Made by a program: the position numbers and the translations under genes. From an uncultured Nitrosomonas sp. (lineage in GTDB: Bacteria; Pseudomonadota; Gammaproteobacteria; Burkholderiales; Nitrosomonadaceae), in the NCBI GenBank assembly GCA_902826055.1, contig CADEDJ010000018.1, positions 1-51,081 of the forward strand: a DNA stretch of 51,081 nucleotides, in the 5' to 3' direction. Position 1 is the first letter of the stretch. Each line of letters begins with the position of its first letter. The notes beneath the pieces were generated by a model that did not search any database, had not been told where the DNA came from, and worked only from the letters and a program-made list of their open reading frames with translations. Positions 8,288 through 16,049 of this stretch are shown piece by piece.

Positions 8288-9265
8288 ATGGAAATTCATC
8301 AAGTCAGCGCCAAACAAGGATTGCAATGGATTTTAAGCGGCTTTTACTTGTTTCGCAAAGCCCCAATAGCGTGGGTTATGGTTTGCTTTACCCTGGTATT
8401 GATTGCGATGACCATATCCTTAATTCCATTACTTGGAAAATTTATTTTTACTTTGATATCGTCAATTTTTCTGGCAGGCATCATGCTAGGGTGCAAAGAT
8501 TTAGAACAAGGCAAATCGCTCGAAATAACACATTTATTCTCTGCTTTTAAAACTCATGCAGCGTCACTAATCACCATTGGCGGCATCTATTTGATCGGAC
8601 AAATTTTAATTATTGGCTTAGTTATGCTTATTGGCGGTACACAAATGACAGATATGCTGTTATATGGGAAACGGGTAGATGAAAACGAATTAATGGATGT
8701 CATGAGTAGTATGCTGACATCCTCACTAATCGCGCTGACACTTTCCATACCATTGATGATGGCTTCCTGGTTTTCTCCATTATTGGTGATATTCCATAAT
8801 GTCCCACCAATAATTGCAATGCAGAGAAGTTTCTTTGCGTGCTTAAAAAACTTCGTGCCCTTCCAAGTCTATGGCATTACACTTATTGTACTGACCATCC
8901 TCTGTGTAATGCCTTATGGCGTTGGACTCGTTATTCTCATTCCCACCGTATTTGCTTCCATTTACGTTAGCTACAAAGATATTTTTCTGGCTGAACCCGT
9001 GCGATTCAAAAATAATGAATCCGATCATGATCATCAAAAAGTAAATTGGCATAATAATGATGAAGAATCCGCAAAAAATGATAACGAAATAAAATCAGAA
9101 GCAATTGATTTTGAAGGAAATATGGCAGAATCCGGCGAAAATGTACACTGCTCGTACTGCAATACGTCCTTATCTCGAAATGACGCTATTGAGGATAAAA
9201 ATCTTTATTTTTGTAGTGAAGAGCATCGCCGATTGCATCAATTTTCTGACGAGCAAGGAAAATAG
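8288..9265 (+). CDS. BPSS1780-type membrane protein with C-terminal PP0621-like zinc tail
   Basis: 325 residues, preceded by a good GGAGG ribosome site (8276-8280). Residues 1-235 are a multi-helix membrane domain (roughly six hydrophobic segments) beginning V-S-A-K-Q-G-L-Q-W-I, the hallmark of the BPSS1780 family of unknown function. A hydrophilic acidic linker (about 240-284) leads to a short C-terminal module with C288-x2-C291 and C309-S-E-E-H313-R-R-L, like the small PP0621-type treble-clef proteins. The four ligands would bind one zinc. I know these two modules mainly as separate proteins, so this is probably a fusion. The substrate or partner is unknown. Confidence 0.8.
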   Translation: MEIHQVSAKQGLQWILSGFYLFRKAPIAWVMVCFTLVLIAMTISLIPLLGKFIFTLISSIFLAGIMLGCKDLEQGKSLEITHLFSAFKTHAASLITIGGIYLIGQILIIGLVMLIGGTQMTDMLLYGKRVDENELMDVMSSMLTSSLIALTLSIPLMMASWFSPLLVIFHNVPPIIAMQRSFFACLKNFVPFQVYGITLIVLTILCVMPYGVGLVILIPTVFASIYVSYKDIFLAEPVRFKNNESDHDHQKVNWHNNDEESAKNDNEIKSEAIDFEGNMAESGENVHCSYCNTSLSRNDAIEDKNLYFCSEEHRRLHQFSDEQGK

Positions 9266-9326
9266 CGGCGGTTTTTATAAGATATCATGCTTTGTATTGA
9301 AATAACACGCAAAACATACATTACTT

Positions 9327-9437
9327 ATGGCATTGCTTTTCTTACTTCTGCTACTCAGTGGATATGCACATAATATTCTTCATCAACAGAGAGAGCAGCT
9401 TACTGCTCTCAAGCAGGCTTTAAAAACAAGGCGCTAG
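9327..9437 (+). CDS. Possible 36-residue membrane peptide
   Basis: ATG at 9327 opens a 36-codon frame: a hydrophobic stretch of about ten residues (A-L-L-F-L-L-L-L-L) then a polar helix (H-Q-Q-R-E-Q-L-T-A-L-K-Q-A-L-K-T-R-R). It could be a single-span small membrane protein. There is no clear ribosome site upstream and I recognise no family. Its last codons and stop lie inside the strong hairpin at 9430-9468, so translation would compete with that structure. Coding status is uncertain. Confidence 0.35.
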   Translation: MALLFLLLLLSGYAHNILHQQREQLTALKQALKTRR

Positions 9438-9468
9438 ACTGGCAGAAGCAATCTGTTAGTCTAGCGCC
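9430..9468. terminator. Strong 16-bp hairpin (terminator-like, no T-run)
   Basis: GGCGCTAGACT (9430-9440) pairs perfectly with AGTCTAGCGCC (9458-9468). Inside, two G-T wobble pairs and CAG/CTG extend the stem to 16 bp around a 7-base loop (AAGCAAT). No run of T follows on either side, so intrinsic termination is not certain. It could instead be an RNA stabiliser or a protein-binding palindrome. It overlaps the stop codon of the small ORF at 9327-9437. Confidence 0.55.
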
Positions 9469-9511
9469 ATACTGAATAGGAAAAACAACAATTCAACAAC
9501 CATCTTCTCAT

Positions 9512-9712
9512 TTGAAACACAATAATCTCTATAACCTCAGTAACGGCCAAATCACCTATGGCGCCTACAATCGTAAAGAAATTGAATCAAGTGAACAATT
9601 AGTTGCGGATTTACGCTTGTTGGTCAATAAATACCGTTCCCAAACAATTGCCATGCGAAACGTGATCTGGTTTCAAGCCATTTATCGCTTTGAAGCAATT
9701 TTTATTTCTTGA
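9512..9712 (+). CDS. Doubtful small ORF, unknown
   Basis: A 66-codon frame with a TTG start and no visible ribosome site. The peptide is soluble-looking, with a helical middle (S-E-Q-L-V-A-D-L-R-L-L-V-N-K-Y) and an aromatic end (V-I-W-F-Q-A-I-Y-R-F-E-A-I-F). I recognise no family. It could be a gene remnant or a chance frame between the membrane-protein gene and the 3' end of uvrD. Confidence 0.25.
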   Translation: MKHNNLYNLSNGQITYGAYNRKEIESSEQLVADLRLLVNKYRSQTIAMRNVIWFQAIYRFEAIFIS

Positions 9713-9811
9713 ATTCATCATGTATATGTCAGTGTTGATTTTATAACATACACCACAACAAAAACATACACCAATAACTCACTAACTGATTGTAATTATT
9801 ACGCAATAATT

Positions 9812-12013
9812 TTAAATTGTCAGCAATTTCGCATACTCAATTAACAGCCATTTCGTCCCTACTTCGGAAAAATTGACTTGCACACGTGCATCACTACCGC
9901 TACCTTCATAATTAGTAATAACTCCAGCGCCAAATTTGGCATGCAATACATTTTGTCCAATTTTCCATTCGTGAATATGAGATTCGGGTTGATTGTGAAA
10001 CGCTTTTCTTGAAATACCTGCGAAGGTTTGATTGTCTGTATTTGAATAAAAGCTATTGAAATTCTTTTGCGGTGCTGATTGAAGCCATTTCAAGCAGTCT
10101 TTTGGAATTTCATCAAGAAAACGCGATACGATGTTATAGCGTGTTTGGCCATGTAACATGCGACTTTGTGCAAAGCTTAAATATAACCGGCGGCGAGCAC
10201 GTGTCATAGCTACATACATCAAACGCCTTTCCTCAGCAATGCCGTTACTTTCATTCAAACTGTTTTCATGTGGAAAAAGCCCTTCTTCCAGGCCGCTTAA
10301 GAATACACTATGAAACTCCAATCCTTTTGCGGCATGCACAGTCATCAATTGGAGTGCATCTTGACTGTTACCTGCCTGGTGTTCACCAGCCTCTAGCGAA
10401 GCGTGGGCAAGAAATTCTGCCAAACTGTCATTTTCTGCTTCTTGCACAAAACTCGTTGCAGCGTTGATGAGTTCATTGAGATTTTCCAGCCTTTCTATTC
10501 CTTCACGCTCTTTACTATAGTAGGTAAGAAGTTGGCTATGCGTTAGCATATTTTCTATAATTTGTGGCAAAGCCAATGCGTTGCAATCTTCTCGCATCGA
10601 AATCACCATATGTACAAATTTAGCAATAGCTTTTAAAGATTCCGCTGTTTTCTGTTTCAAGGCAACTTCGCCACCGCATTTTTGTAATGCCGTGGCCCAC
10701 AGGCTTTCACCTCGCACTTTGGCATCATCTTGAAGTTGTTCTAGACTTCGAGCGCCAATACCACGCGCCGGGAAATTTATTACGCGCAATAACGCACTAT
10801 CATCGTTAGGATTGGCGATTAAGCGTAAGTAAGCCAGTGCATGCTTAATTTCCTGGCGATCAAAAAAACGCATTCCCCCATAAACACGATATGGCATCGC
10901 TGCATTGAATAGGCTATGTTCGAGAATTCTTGACTGCGCATTGGAGCGATAAAGTATGGCGATTTCAGATAAGTTAACGCCTTCAGCACGCAAGGCTTTG
11001 ATTTCATCAACAATGAATGCAGCTTCATCGAAATCATTAGGTGCGTTATAAACACGCAGCGATTCACCCTTTCCCTCAGCAGTCCAGAGATTTTTTCCCA
11101 AACGTTCGCTATTATTTTCTATGAGTGCATTAGCTGCATCAAGAATATTGCCATGAGAACGATAATTTTGTTCCAATTTGATGATCTTAGAGATATTAAA
11201 ATCACGTTCAAAATCTCTCATATTACCAATATGGGCACCACGAAACGCATAAATGCTCTGATCATCATCCCCGACGACAAACACCGCGGCAGTATGTCCG
11301 GTATCAACACCTGCTAATAATTTCAGCCACTTGTATTGCAGTGTGTTGGTATCCTGAAACTCATCCACCAATATGTGGCTGAAACGATCCCGATAATGCT
11401 GACACAAGATTTCATTACGGCTCAACAGTTCATAACTGCGTAATAGCAATTCAGCAAAATCTACAGCGCCTTCTTGGTAACATCGTTGCTCATACATCTG
11501 ATAAAACTCATGCATACGACGCGAAAAAGCATCCTCTGCCGTAACATAACTAGCACGTAACCCAGCTTCTTTGGCATTATTGATGTACCACTGCACCTGA
11601 CGAGGTGGAAATTTTTTCTCATCAATCGACAAATCTTTCAATACACGCTTAATTAGTCCTAATTGATCCGCTGAGTCGAGAATTTGAAAGCTTTGTGGCA
11701 GACCTGCATCCTGATAATGCGCCCGCAACATACGATGACATACGCCATGAAATGTTCCTATCCACATACCACGGGGATTAATTGGCAAGATTGCAGTAAT
11801 TCGTGAGAGCATCTCTTTCGCTGCTTTATTGGTAAAAGTTACCGCGAGAATACTATTGGGACTTGCCTGTCCCGATTGAATCAGATAGGCAATGCGCGTC
11901 GTTAATACACGTGTTTTACCACTACCAGCGCCGGCAAGCACTAATGCTGACTGGTAGGGTAATGTGATTGCCTCAAGCTGTTGTGGATTGAAATCTGATA
12001 ATGATAAAGCCAT
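9812..12013 (-). CDS. uvrD: DNA helicase II, UvrD
   Basis: 733 residues. A superfamily 1A 3'-5' helicase that removes the UvrBC-incised strand in excision repair and unwinds DNA in mismatch repair. Walker A A-G-A-G-S-G-K-T (27-34), the D-E-F-Q-D-T box, G-D-D-D-Q-S-I-Y-A-F-R-G, motif IV-V (V-H-A-A-K-G-L-E-F) and motif VI (E-E-R-R-L-M-Y-V-A-M-T-R-A) are all in order. The C-terminal module (G-x-x-V-x-H-x-K-F-G-x-G-V-I) of the UvrD/PcrA tail is present. The length is normal. It is followed leftward by a gene-poor gap and preceded by prk, from which it is separated by 132 bases, so it probably has its own promoter. Confidence 0.98.
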   Translation of the reverse strand: MALSLSDFNPQQLEAITLPYQSALVLAGAGSGKTRVLTTRIAYLIQSGQASPNSILAVTFTNKAAKEMLSRITAILPINPRGMWIGTFHGVCHRMLRAHYQDAGLPQSFQILDSADQLGLIKRVLKDLSIDEKKFPPRQVQWYINNAKEAGLRASYVTAEDAFSRRMHEFYQMYEQRCYQEGAVDFAELLLRSYELLSRNEILCQHYRDRFSHILVDEFQDTNTLQYKWLKLLAGVDTGHTAAVFVVGDDDQSIYAFRGAHIGNMRDFERDFNISKIIKLEQNYRSHGNILDAANALIENNSERLGKNLWTAEGKGESLRVYNAPNDFDEAAFIVDEIKALRAEGVNLSEIAILYRSNAQSRILEHSLFNAAMPYRVYGGMRFFDRQEIKHALAYLRLIANPNDDSALLRVINFPARGIGARSLEQLQDDAKVRGESLWATALQKCGGEVALKQKTAESLKAIAKFVHMVISMREDCNALALPQIIENMLTHSQLLTYYSKEREGIERLENLNELINAATSFVQEAENDSLAEFLAHASLEAGEHQAGNSQDALQLMTVHAAKGLEFHSVFLSGLEEGLFPHENSLNESNGIAEERRLMYVAMTRARRRLYLSFAQSRMLHGQTRYNIVSRFLDEIPKDCLKWLQSAPQKNFNSFYSNTDNQTFAGISRKAFHNQPESHIHEWKIGQNVLHAKFGAGVITNYEGSGSDARVQVNFSEVGTKWLLIEYAKLLTI

Positions 12014-12145
12014 GCAACTACGTGATCAACGCTACTTAGAAAATGTCGCAGGAATAAAAATCAAGTACAGAATAATTCTGAATCCGGAATCTGAACATTG
12101 ATTTGTTATCATGATTCATAAATTAACAGTATAAATCAGTCATAA

Positions 12146-13015
12146 CTAAGCTTTACTTTTAGCAATAATTTCCAGGATCAATGGAGTGAGTATCAATTCA
12201 ATGGCCATCCCCATTTTCCCCCCCGGAACAACGATAGTATTCGGACGAGACATGAATGAATCATGAATCATACTCAACAGGAATGGAAAATCTGCCATTT
12301 CAGGATCTCTAAATCGAATGACCACAAAGCTTTCATCTAGTGTCGGAATTTCCCGCGCAATAAATGGATTAGAAGTATCGACTGTGGGCACGCGTTGGAA
12401 ATTAACGTGAGTCCGCGAAAATTGCGGCGTAATATAATGCACATAGTCATGCATGCGGCGTAAAATCGTATGCGTAACAGCTTCCGCCGAATAACCTCGA
12501 GCGTTAGTATCGCGAAATATTTTTTGGATCCACTCCAGATTTACGATAGGCACTACACCGACAAGCAAATCTACATATTTTGCTACATCAGCAGTATCGC
12601 TTTTTGCGCCACCATGCAGCCCTTCATAAAATAACAAATCAGAGCCGCCAGGAATAGGTGACCACGGCGTAAATGTGCCCGCTTTTTGTTGCCATGGTTT
12701 CGCTTCTTCATCATTATGTAAATACAAACGAGTTTGACCTGAACCACTCTCACCGTATTCTCTGAACAATGCTTCCAGTTTTTCAAATTCATTGGCTTCA
12801 GGACCAAAATGACTAATCGAACGACCACCATTTTCTTCTGATTTAGCAACAGCTTGTTTCATTTCTTCGCGATCGTAGCGGTGGAAACTGTCGCCTTCTA
12901 CAATAGCCGCTTTCAACTTCTCGCGACGAAAGATATGTTCAAAGCTGGTTTTTACCGTCGAGGTTCCTGCACCTGAAGAACCGGTAACAGCTATAACCGG
13001 ATGTTTTTGCGACAT
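12146..13015 (-). CDS. prk: Phosphoribulokinase
   Basis: 289 residues. It makes ribulose 1,5-bisphosphate from ribulose 5-phosphate and ATP, the substrate-regenerating step of the Calvin cycle in the cytoplasm. It is the proteobacterial (class I) form: P-loop G-S-S-G-A-G-T-S (12-19), then E-G-D-S-F-H-R-Y-D-R (acidic and phosphate-binding residues), and the R-T-H-V-N-F-Q-R-V-P-T-V-D-T-S-N-P-F block. No RuBisCO or other cbb genes lie beside it. A stand-alone prk is compatible with the scattered Calvin genes of ammonia oxidisers. An AAGGAG-like site (minus strand, near 13022-13027, reading AGGAGAAAA) precedes the ATG. Confidence 0.97.
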   Translation of the reverse strand: MSQKHPVIAVTGSSGAGTSTVKTSFEHIFRREKLKAAIVEGDSFHRYDREEMKQAVAKSEENGGRSISHFGPEANEFEKLEALFREYGESGSGQTRLYLHNDEEAKPWQQKAGTFTPWSPIPGGSDLLFYEGLHGGAKSDTADVAKYVDLLVGVVPIVNLEWIQKIFRDTNARGYSAEAVTHTILRRMHDYVHYITPQFSRTHVNFQRVPTVDTSNPFIAREIPTLDESFVVIRFRDPEMADFPFLLSMIHDSFMSRPNTIVVPGGKMGMAIELILTPLILEIIAKSKA

Positions 13016-13296
13016 TTTATTTTTCTCCTAAAAATATGACGATTAAAATTTTATGCTTGTATGGTACTTTTTCTACTCAGTTAGCAGAACTGTTTTTCTC
13101 AGATTTTAATTAACAATTACAGTACAGAGCTAAATGGAACTAATAAAATCTACCCTATGTCTGACTGATAGCTTAAATAACATGTATATTGTATACCAAG
13201 AATGCATGCAATAAATTTCTACCCCCGATTGAAAAGGTGGAAATTAAAGAACAAAAATTTTACCGCGACTATAGGCTGATTTCGATGTAAAGTCCT

Positions 13297-13638
13297 ATGA
13301 AAAAACCAAAAGGATTGTTGATTGTCGTTTCATTACTTGTAGTAATGCTAGCCAATCTTGTACTAGCCTAGAGTGGTGATGACGGAGGTAATGGAAATAG
13401 TGAGGATAATAGCGAAAATTTTTATAGCAACGGTTATACGATACTATTCATAATCATTTACTTTGTTTTGGGAATTGACGATTGCTAATCCGTAGTTTGG
13501 GGGTATTTTTCTAAGGTACAAGCTCGCGAGCTTCTTACGGTTATTATAATTATGGACATGGCTTTGGTGGTCCTTTACCGATCTCATTATGTTTATCCGC
13601 GTCTGATTACGATTCCCTCACTATTACCCGTTTATTAA
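13297..13638 (+). pseudogene. Broken gene for a small secreted Gly/Tyr-rich protein
   Basis: The ATG at 13297 starts a clean signal peptide (M-K-K-P-K-G-L-L-I-V-V, ending L-V-L-A), directly followed by an amber TAG (13369-13371). The same frame continues S-G-D-D-G-G-N-G-N. A Gly/Tyr-rich stretch (S-Y-G-Y-Y-N-Y-G-H-G-F-G-G) appears in another frame around 13528-13568. A C-terminal segment (Y-V-Y-P-R-L-I-T-I-P-S, ending P-V-Y) is back in the first frame and ends at TAA 13636-13638. At least one nonsense change and two frame shifts separate it from an intact gene. The next gene starts 11 bases later, so this was probably the first gene of a small operon. Confidence 0.6.
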
Positions 13639-13649
13639 ATGAGAAAATT

Positions 13650-14192
13650 ATGAAGACAACAAAGAAATTATTTATATGTTCGATAGCATGTATCACTGGT
13701 TCGTGTGCCTACTTGCCGACCGGACCAAGTGTTATGACATTACCTGGTTCAGGCAAAAGCTTTGAACAATTCCGTGTTGATGACTACGATTGCCGGCGTT
13801 ATGCGCATGAACAATTAGCCGGCATATCACCACGCCAGGCCGCACAAACCAGCGGTGTGGAAAGCGCTGCTATTGGCGCTGGACTAGGAGCCGCTGCTGG
13901 TGCCGCAATTGCTGGAGGAGGAGGCGCTGCAGTCGGTGCAGGCACTGGTCTGTTAGCGGGTGGGCTAGTTGGATCGGGAACCGCAAGTACTTCTGCATAC
14001 GTCAATCAGCAACGATACGATATCAGTTATATCCAATGCATGTATGCAAAAGGTCATCGTGTACCAGTTTCTGGCAGAATCACTGATGATCGATCTACAA
14101 GTAATCGCCCTGGAAGCGTTGTACCGCCCTCACCTTCTTTTAATCCGCCACCGCCACCACCAGGTAATCCCCCACCACCGCCTCCGCGTTAA
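13650..14192 (+). CDS. Glycine-zipper envelope protein, putative lipoprotein
   Basis: 180 residues. The N-terminus is a signal sequence with a possible lipid-attachment cysteine (T-G-S-C, C19); the -3 residue is Thr, so the lipobox is imperfect. Residues 29-62 include a conserved-looking F-x-x-D-D-Y-D-C-R-R-Y-A block. A glycine-zipper membrane-associating segment follows (about 72-112; repeated G-A-G/A-A-G units). After a second small domain (Q-R-Y-D-I-S-Y-I-Q-C-M-Y-A-K-G-H-R-V-P) there is a poly-proline tail. Such proteins occur in betaproteobacterial envelopes and have no firm role. It follows the broken gene at 13297-13638 by 11 bases. Confidence 0.75.
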   Translation: MKTTKKLFICSIACITGSCAYLPTGPSVMTLPGSGKSFEQFRVDDYDCRRYAHEQLAGISPRQAAQTSGVESAAIGAGLGAAAGAAIAGGGGAAVGAGTGLLAGGLVGSGTASTSAYVNQQRYDISYIQCMYAKGHRVPVSGRITDDRSTSNRPGSVVPPSPSFNPPPPPPGNPPPPPPR

Positions 14193-14485
14193 TCTCTTGC
14201 TCGTTTATACACGCATGAAGCAGTGAAAAATTTCTGCAAATACCAGTCAAATGATTAGATAACACTATACGCTATTAATACCAGAGCACTTATTGCCTAT
14301 TATTTCTCTCGGCTGGCCTAACAAATAATAACTCAGTATGATATTAAGTTAAAATACGAGTATTAATATAAGTTGAACGGTATGTCATCAATAATCAGCA
14401 GCTTTGATGTAAGCGCTGCTCTGATTTTAGTTTGCAATAAACGGCTACTGGTTTTTTTAAGATAAGAATACAAAGGAGTAAAATT

Positions 14486-15010
14486 GTGCATCCGATGGTT
14501 CCCATTATTATGGCACTTGGTGCCATTCTGTTTCTTGTTGGAATAATTATCCAAGCTTGGTTTGGTATCAAAAGAATTAACACTATAAGATTGCGTAACA
14601 AAGAATATAAAGTTTGGCAATTTGTATTAGCAATGATTGGTTCAGGTGTAGGATTAATTATGATATCGGTTATATTGCCCAAGCATATCGTCTACCAGCC
14701 AGAGCCAGCTTCACTATCATTGCAACCCTTGTTATCCAGTAACTTAAAATATGAACTGGATTCATTACTTGCAAGCACAAACCTAAATAATGACGCAATG
14801 ATAAGTGCCATAGATCGATTCCAGATTGAATATCAAGAGGCATCGCAAAGAAATGACAAAAACACAATGGATTTACTTATTTTAGAATTTACATATAGAG
14901 TTCGCTCTGAACTGCAAAACCGAGACTATTCGGAAAGTCAAATTGAACGTGAAATAGAAAGGATTACGAACATTCTCAGGCAATCCACAAAACAAGAAAA
15001 CAATAAGTAA
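14486..15010 (+). CDS. Small two-helix membrane protein, unknown
   Basis: 174 residues starting at a GTG with an AAAGGAG ribosome site eight to nine bases upstream. Two membrane helices (about 5-25 and 44-64) are followed by a hydrophilic, helix-rich C-terminal region of about 100 residues with many charged residues (R-E-I-E-R-I-T-N-I-L-R). I do not recognise a family. It lies 53 bases before the TIGR04073 gene on the same strand, and the only clear terminator-like hairpin comes after that gene, so the two may be co-transcribed. Confidence 0.65.
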   Translation: MHPMVPIIMALGAILFLVGIIIQAWFGIKRINTIRLRNKEYKVWQFVLAMIGSGVGLIMISVILPKHIVYQPEPASLSLQPLLSSNLKYELDSLLASTNLNNDAMISAIDRFQIEYQEASQRNDKNTMDLLILEFTYRVRSELQNRDYSESQIEREIERITNILRQSTKQENNK

Positions 15011-15063
15011 AATTGTCTGATATCTTTGTCAATTTATTCATTAGCTCTATGAGGATTATAACT

Positions 15064-15426
15064 ATGAAAAAAATGCTACACGCGTTACTTGTCATTTTTG
15101 CAATGTTTCTAGCAACCCCTAATTTAGTTTTTGCAAACCAATATCCCGATAAAGTAGTTGAGAAGCTGGGAAATGGCCTTGCTAACACAGTTACCGGTGT
15201 CGCCGAAATACCCAAAACAATGATCATTGTTGGCAATCGCGATGGCGTTATTCATGGAATGACCGTTGGATTTATTACAGGAATAGCCTACGCAGTTGGG
15301 CGCTCGCTAAGTGGCGCTTTTGATATTGCCACATTCTTTATTCCAACAACGCCTTTTGTAAAACCCCGATTTATCTGGGATGATTTTAATCGCGAAACAA
15401 GTTTTGTCGAAGCGCATATGCGCTAG
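15064..15426 (+). CDS. TIGR04073-family (exosortase-system-associated) exported protein
   Basis: 120 residues. A signal peptide (about 1-23, ending V-F-A-N) is followed by K-L-G-N-G-L-A-N-T-V-T-G-V-A-E-I-P-K, then G-x-x-x-G-x-x-x-G glycine patterns and R-S-L-S-G-A-F-D-I-A-T-F-F-I-P. This is the pattern of TIGR04073, small proteins often found in genomes with exosortase/PEP-CTERM systems. No exosortase or PEP-CTERM protein is visible here, so the link is by family only. I chose the ATG at 15064 over the upstream in-frame TTG because GAGG lies about ten bases before it and it starts the signal peptide. A strong hairpin follows the stop. Confidence 0.7.
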   Translation: MKKMLHALLVIFAMFLATPNLVFANQYPDKVVEKLGNGLANTVTGVAEIPKTMIIVGNRDGVIHGMTVGFITGIAYAVGRSLSGAFDIATFFIPTTPFVKPRFIWDDFNRETSFVEAHMR

Positions 15427-15438
15427 CCATTTCCATTT

Positions 15439-15476
15439 TTGTTATTGCATTCAGTATGACAGGAATGCAATAACAA
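15439..15476 (+). terminator. Terminator-like hairpin after the TIGR04073 gene
   Basis: A perfect 14-bp inverted repeat: TTGTTATTGCATTC (15439-15452) and its complement (15463-15476), with a 10-base loop. It begins 13 bases after the stop codon. The T-run lies on the 5' side (CCATTTTTG) and only a weak one follows, so it may act in both directions or mainly protect the 3' end of the message. Confidence 0.7.
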
Positions 15477-16049
15477 ATTCTAACTCCTCCATCACCTCAA
15501 TCTCTTCCACATTTAGAATCTCTTAACTCATTGGTTTATAAAAATAATTTAATTATTATATTTATAAATATACTTATTTTGTTGCAAAAAACACTAAAGT
15601 TTTGCTGAAATACAACACTTTATGTTTTTTTAATCTGTGAAATAACCACATAAATAAAATTTATATTTAACAATAACTTATAATATTATTTCTCTCCTAT
15701 TTTAAGAATTAACCCATAAACCCCCTTCTTAATGCATTAAAGCTTTTCTGTAACTTTGTCGTTCAGTGATTCTCGAAGCAAAAGAGTTAAATAATGTTGT
15801 TTATAATCAATTAGATATTTATTTACTATAGAGAATACGCATTAATTGCTTCTAGTAAAACGTTCAAAGCGTAAACCAGATGAGGCTTTCCAAGAATAGT
15901 CAGCATACTGAATAAAAGGATTTTTAATAGTTTCTGAAAATTTAACATTTTTTAGTAAGAGTGATTAAAGACTATGAACAAAATTAATTTTCTTCGGCAA
16001 CGCACTATTCTCTGACAGCTTCTAATTTTTCTAAAAGGAATCTTTCTAT
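15477..16049. other. AT-rich gap upstream of the secreted hydrolase
   Basis: About 570 bases with no gene I can support, unusually AT-rich, especially 15530-15720. It should contain the promoter of the gene at 16050, and an AAAGGA ribosome site lies at 16034-16039. I find no convincing promoter elements, repeats or tRNA. The length is much greater than other gaps between genes here, apart from the left edge and the gap near 9.3-9.8 kb. Confidence 0.5.

Noticed and set aside
9430..9468. Hairpin as an integron attC site
   Set aside because: No integrase gene, no cassette array and no repeated copies in the window.
13369..13371. In-frame TAG as possible recoding or readthrough
   Set aside because: The downstream body also needs frame shifts, so simple decay explains it better than programmed recoding.
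13969..14226. Second open frame over the glycine-zipper gene
   Set aside because: It arises from the repetitive Gly and Pro codons of the real gene.
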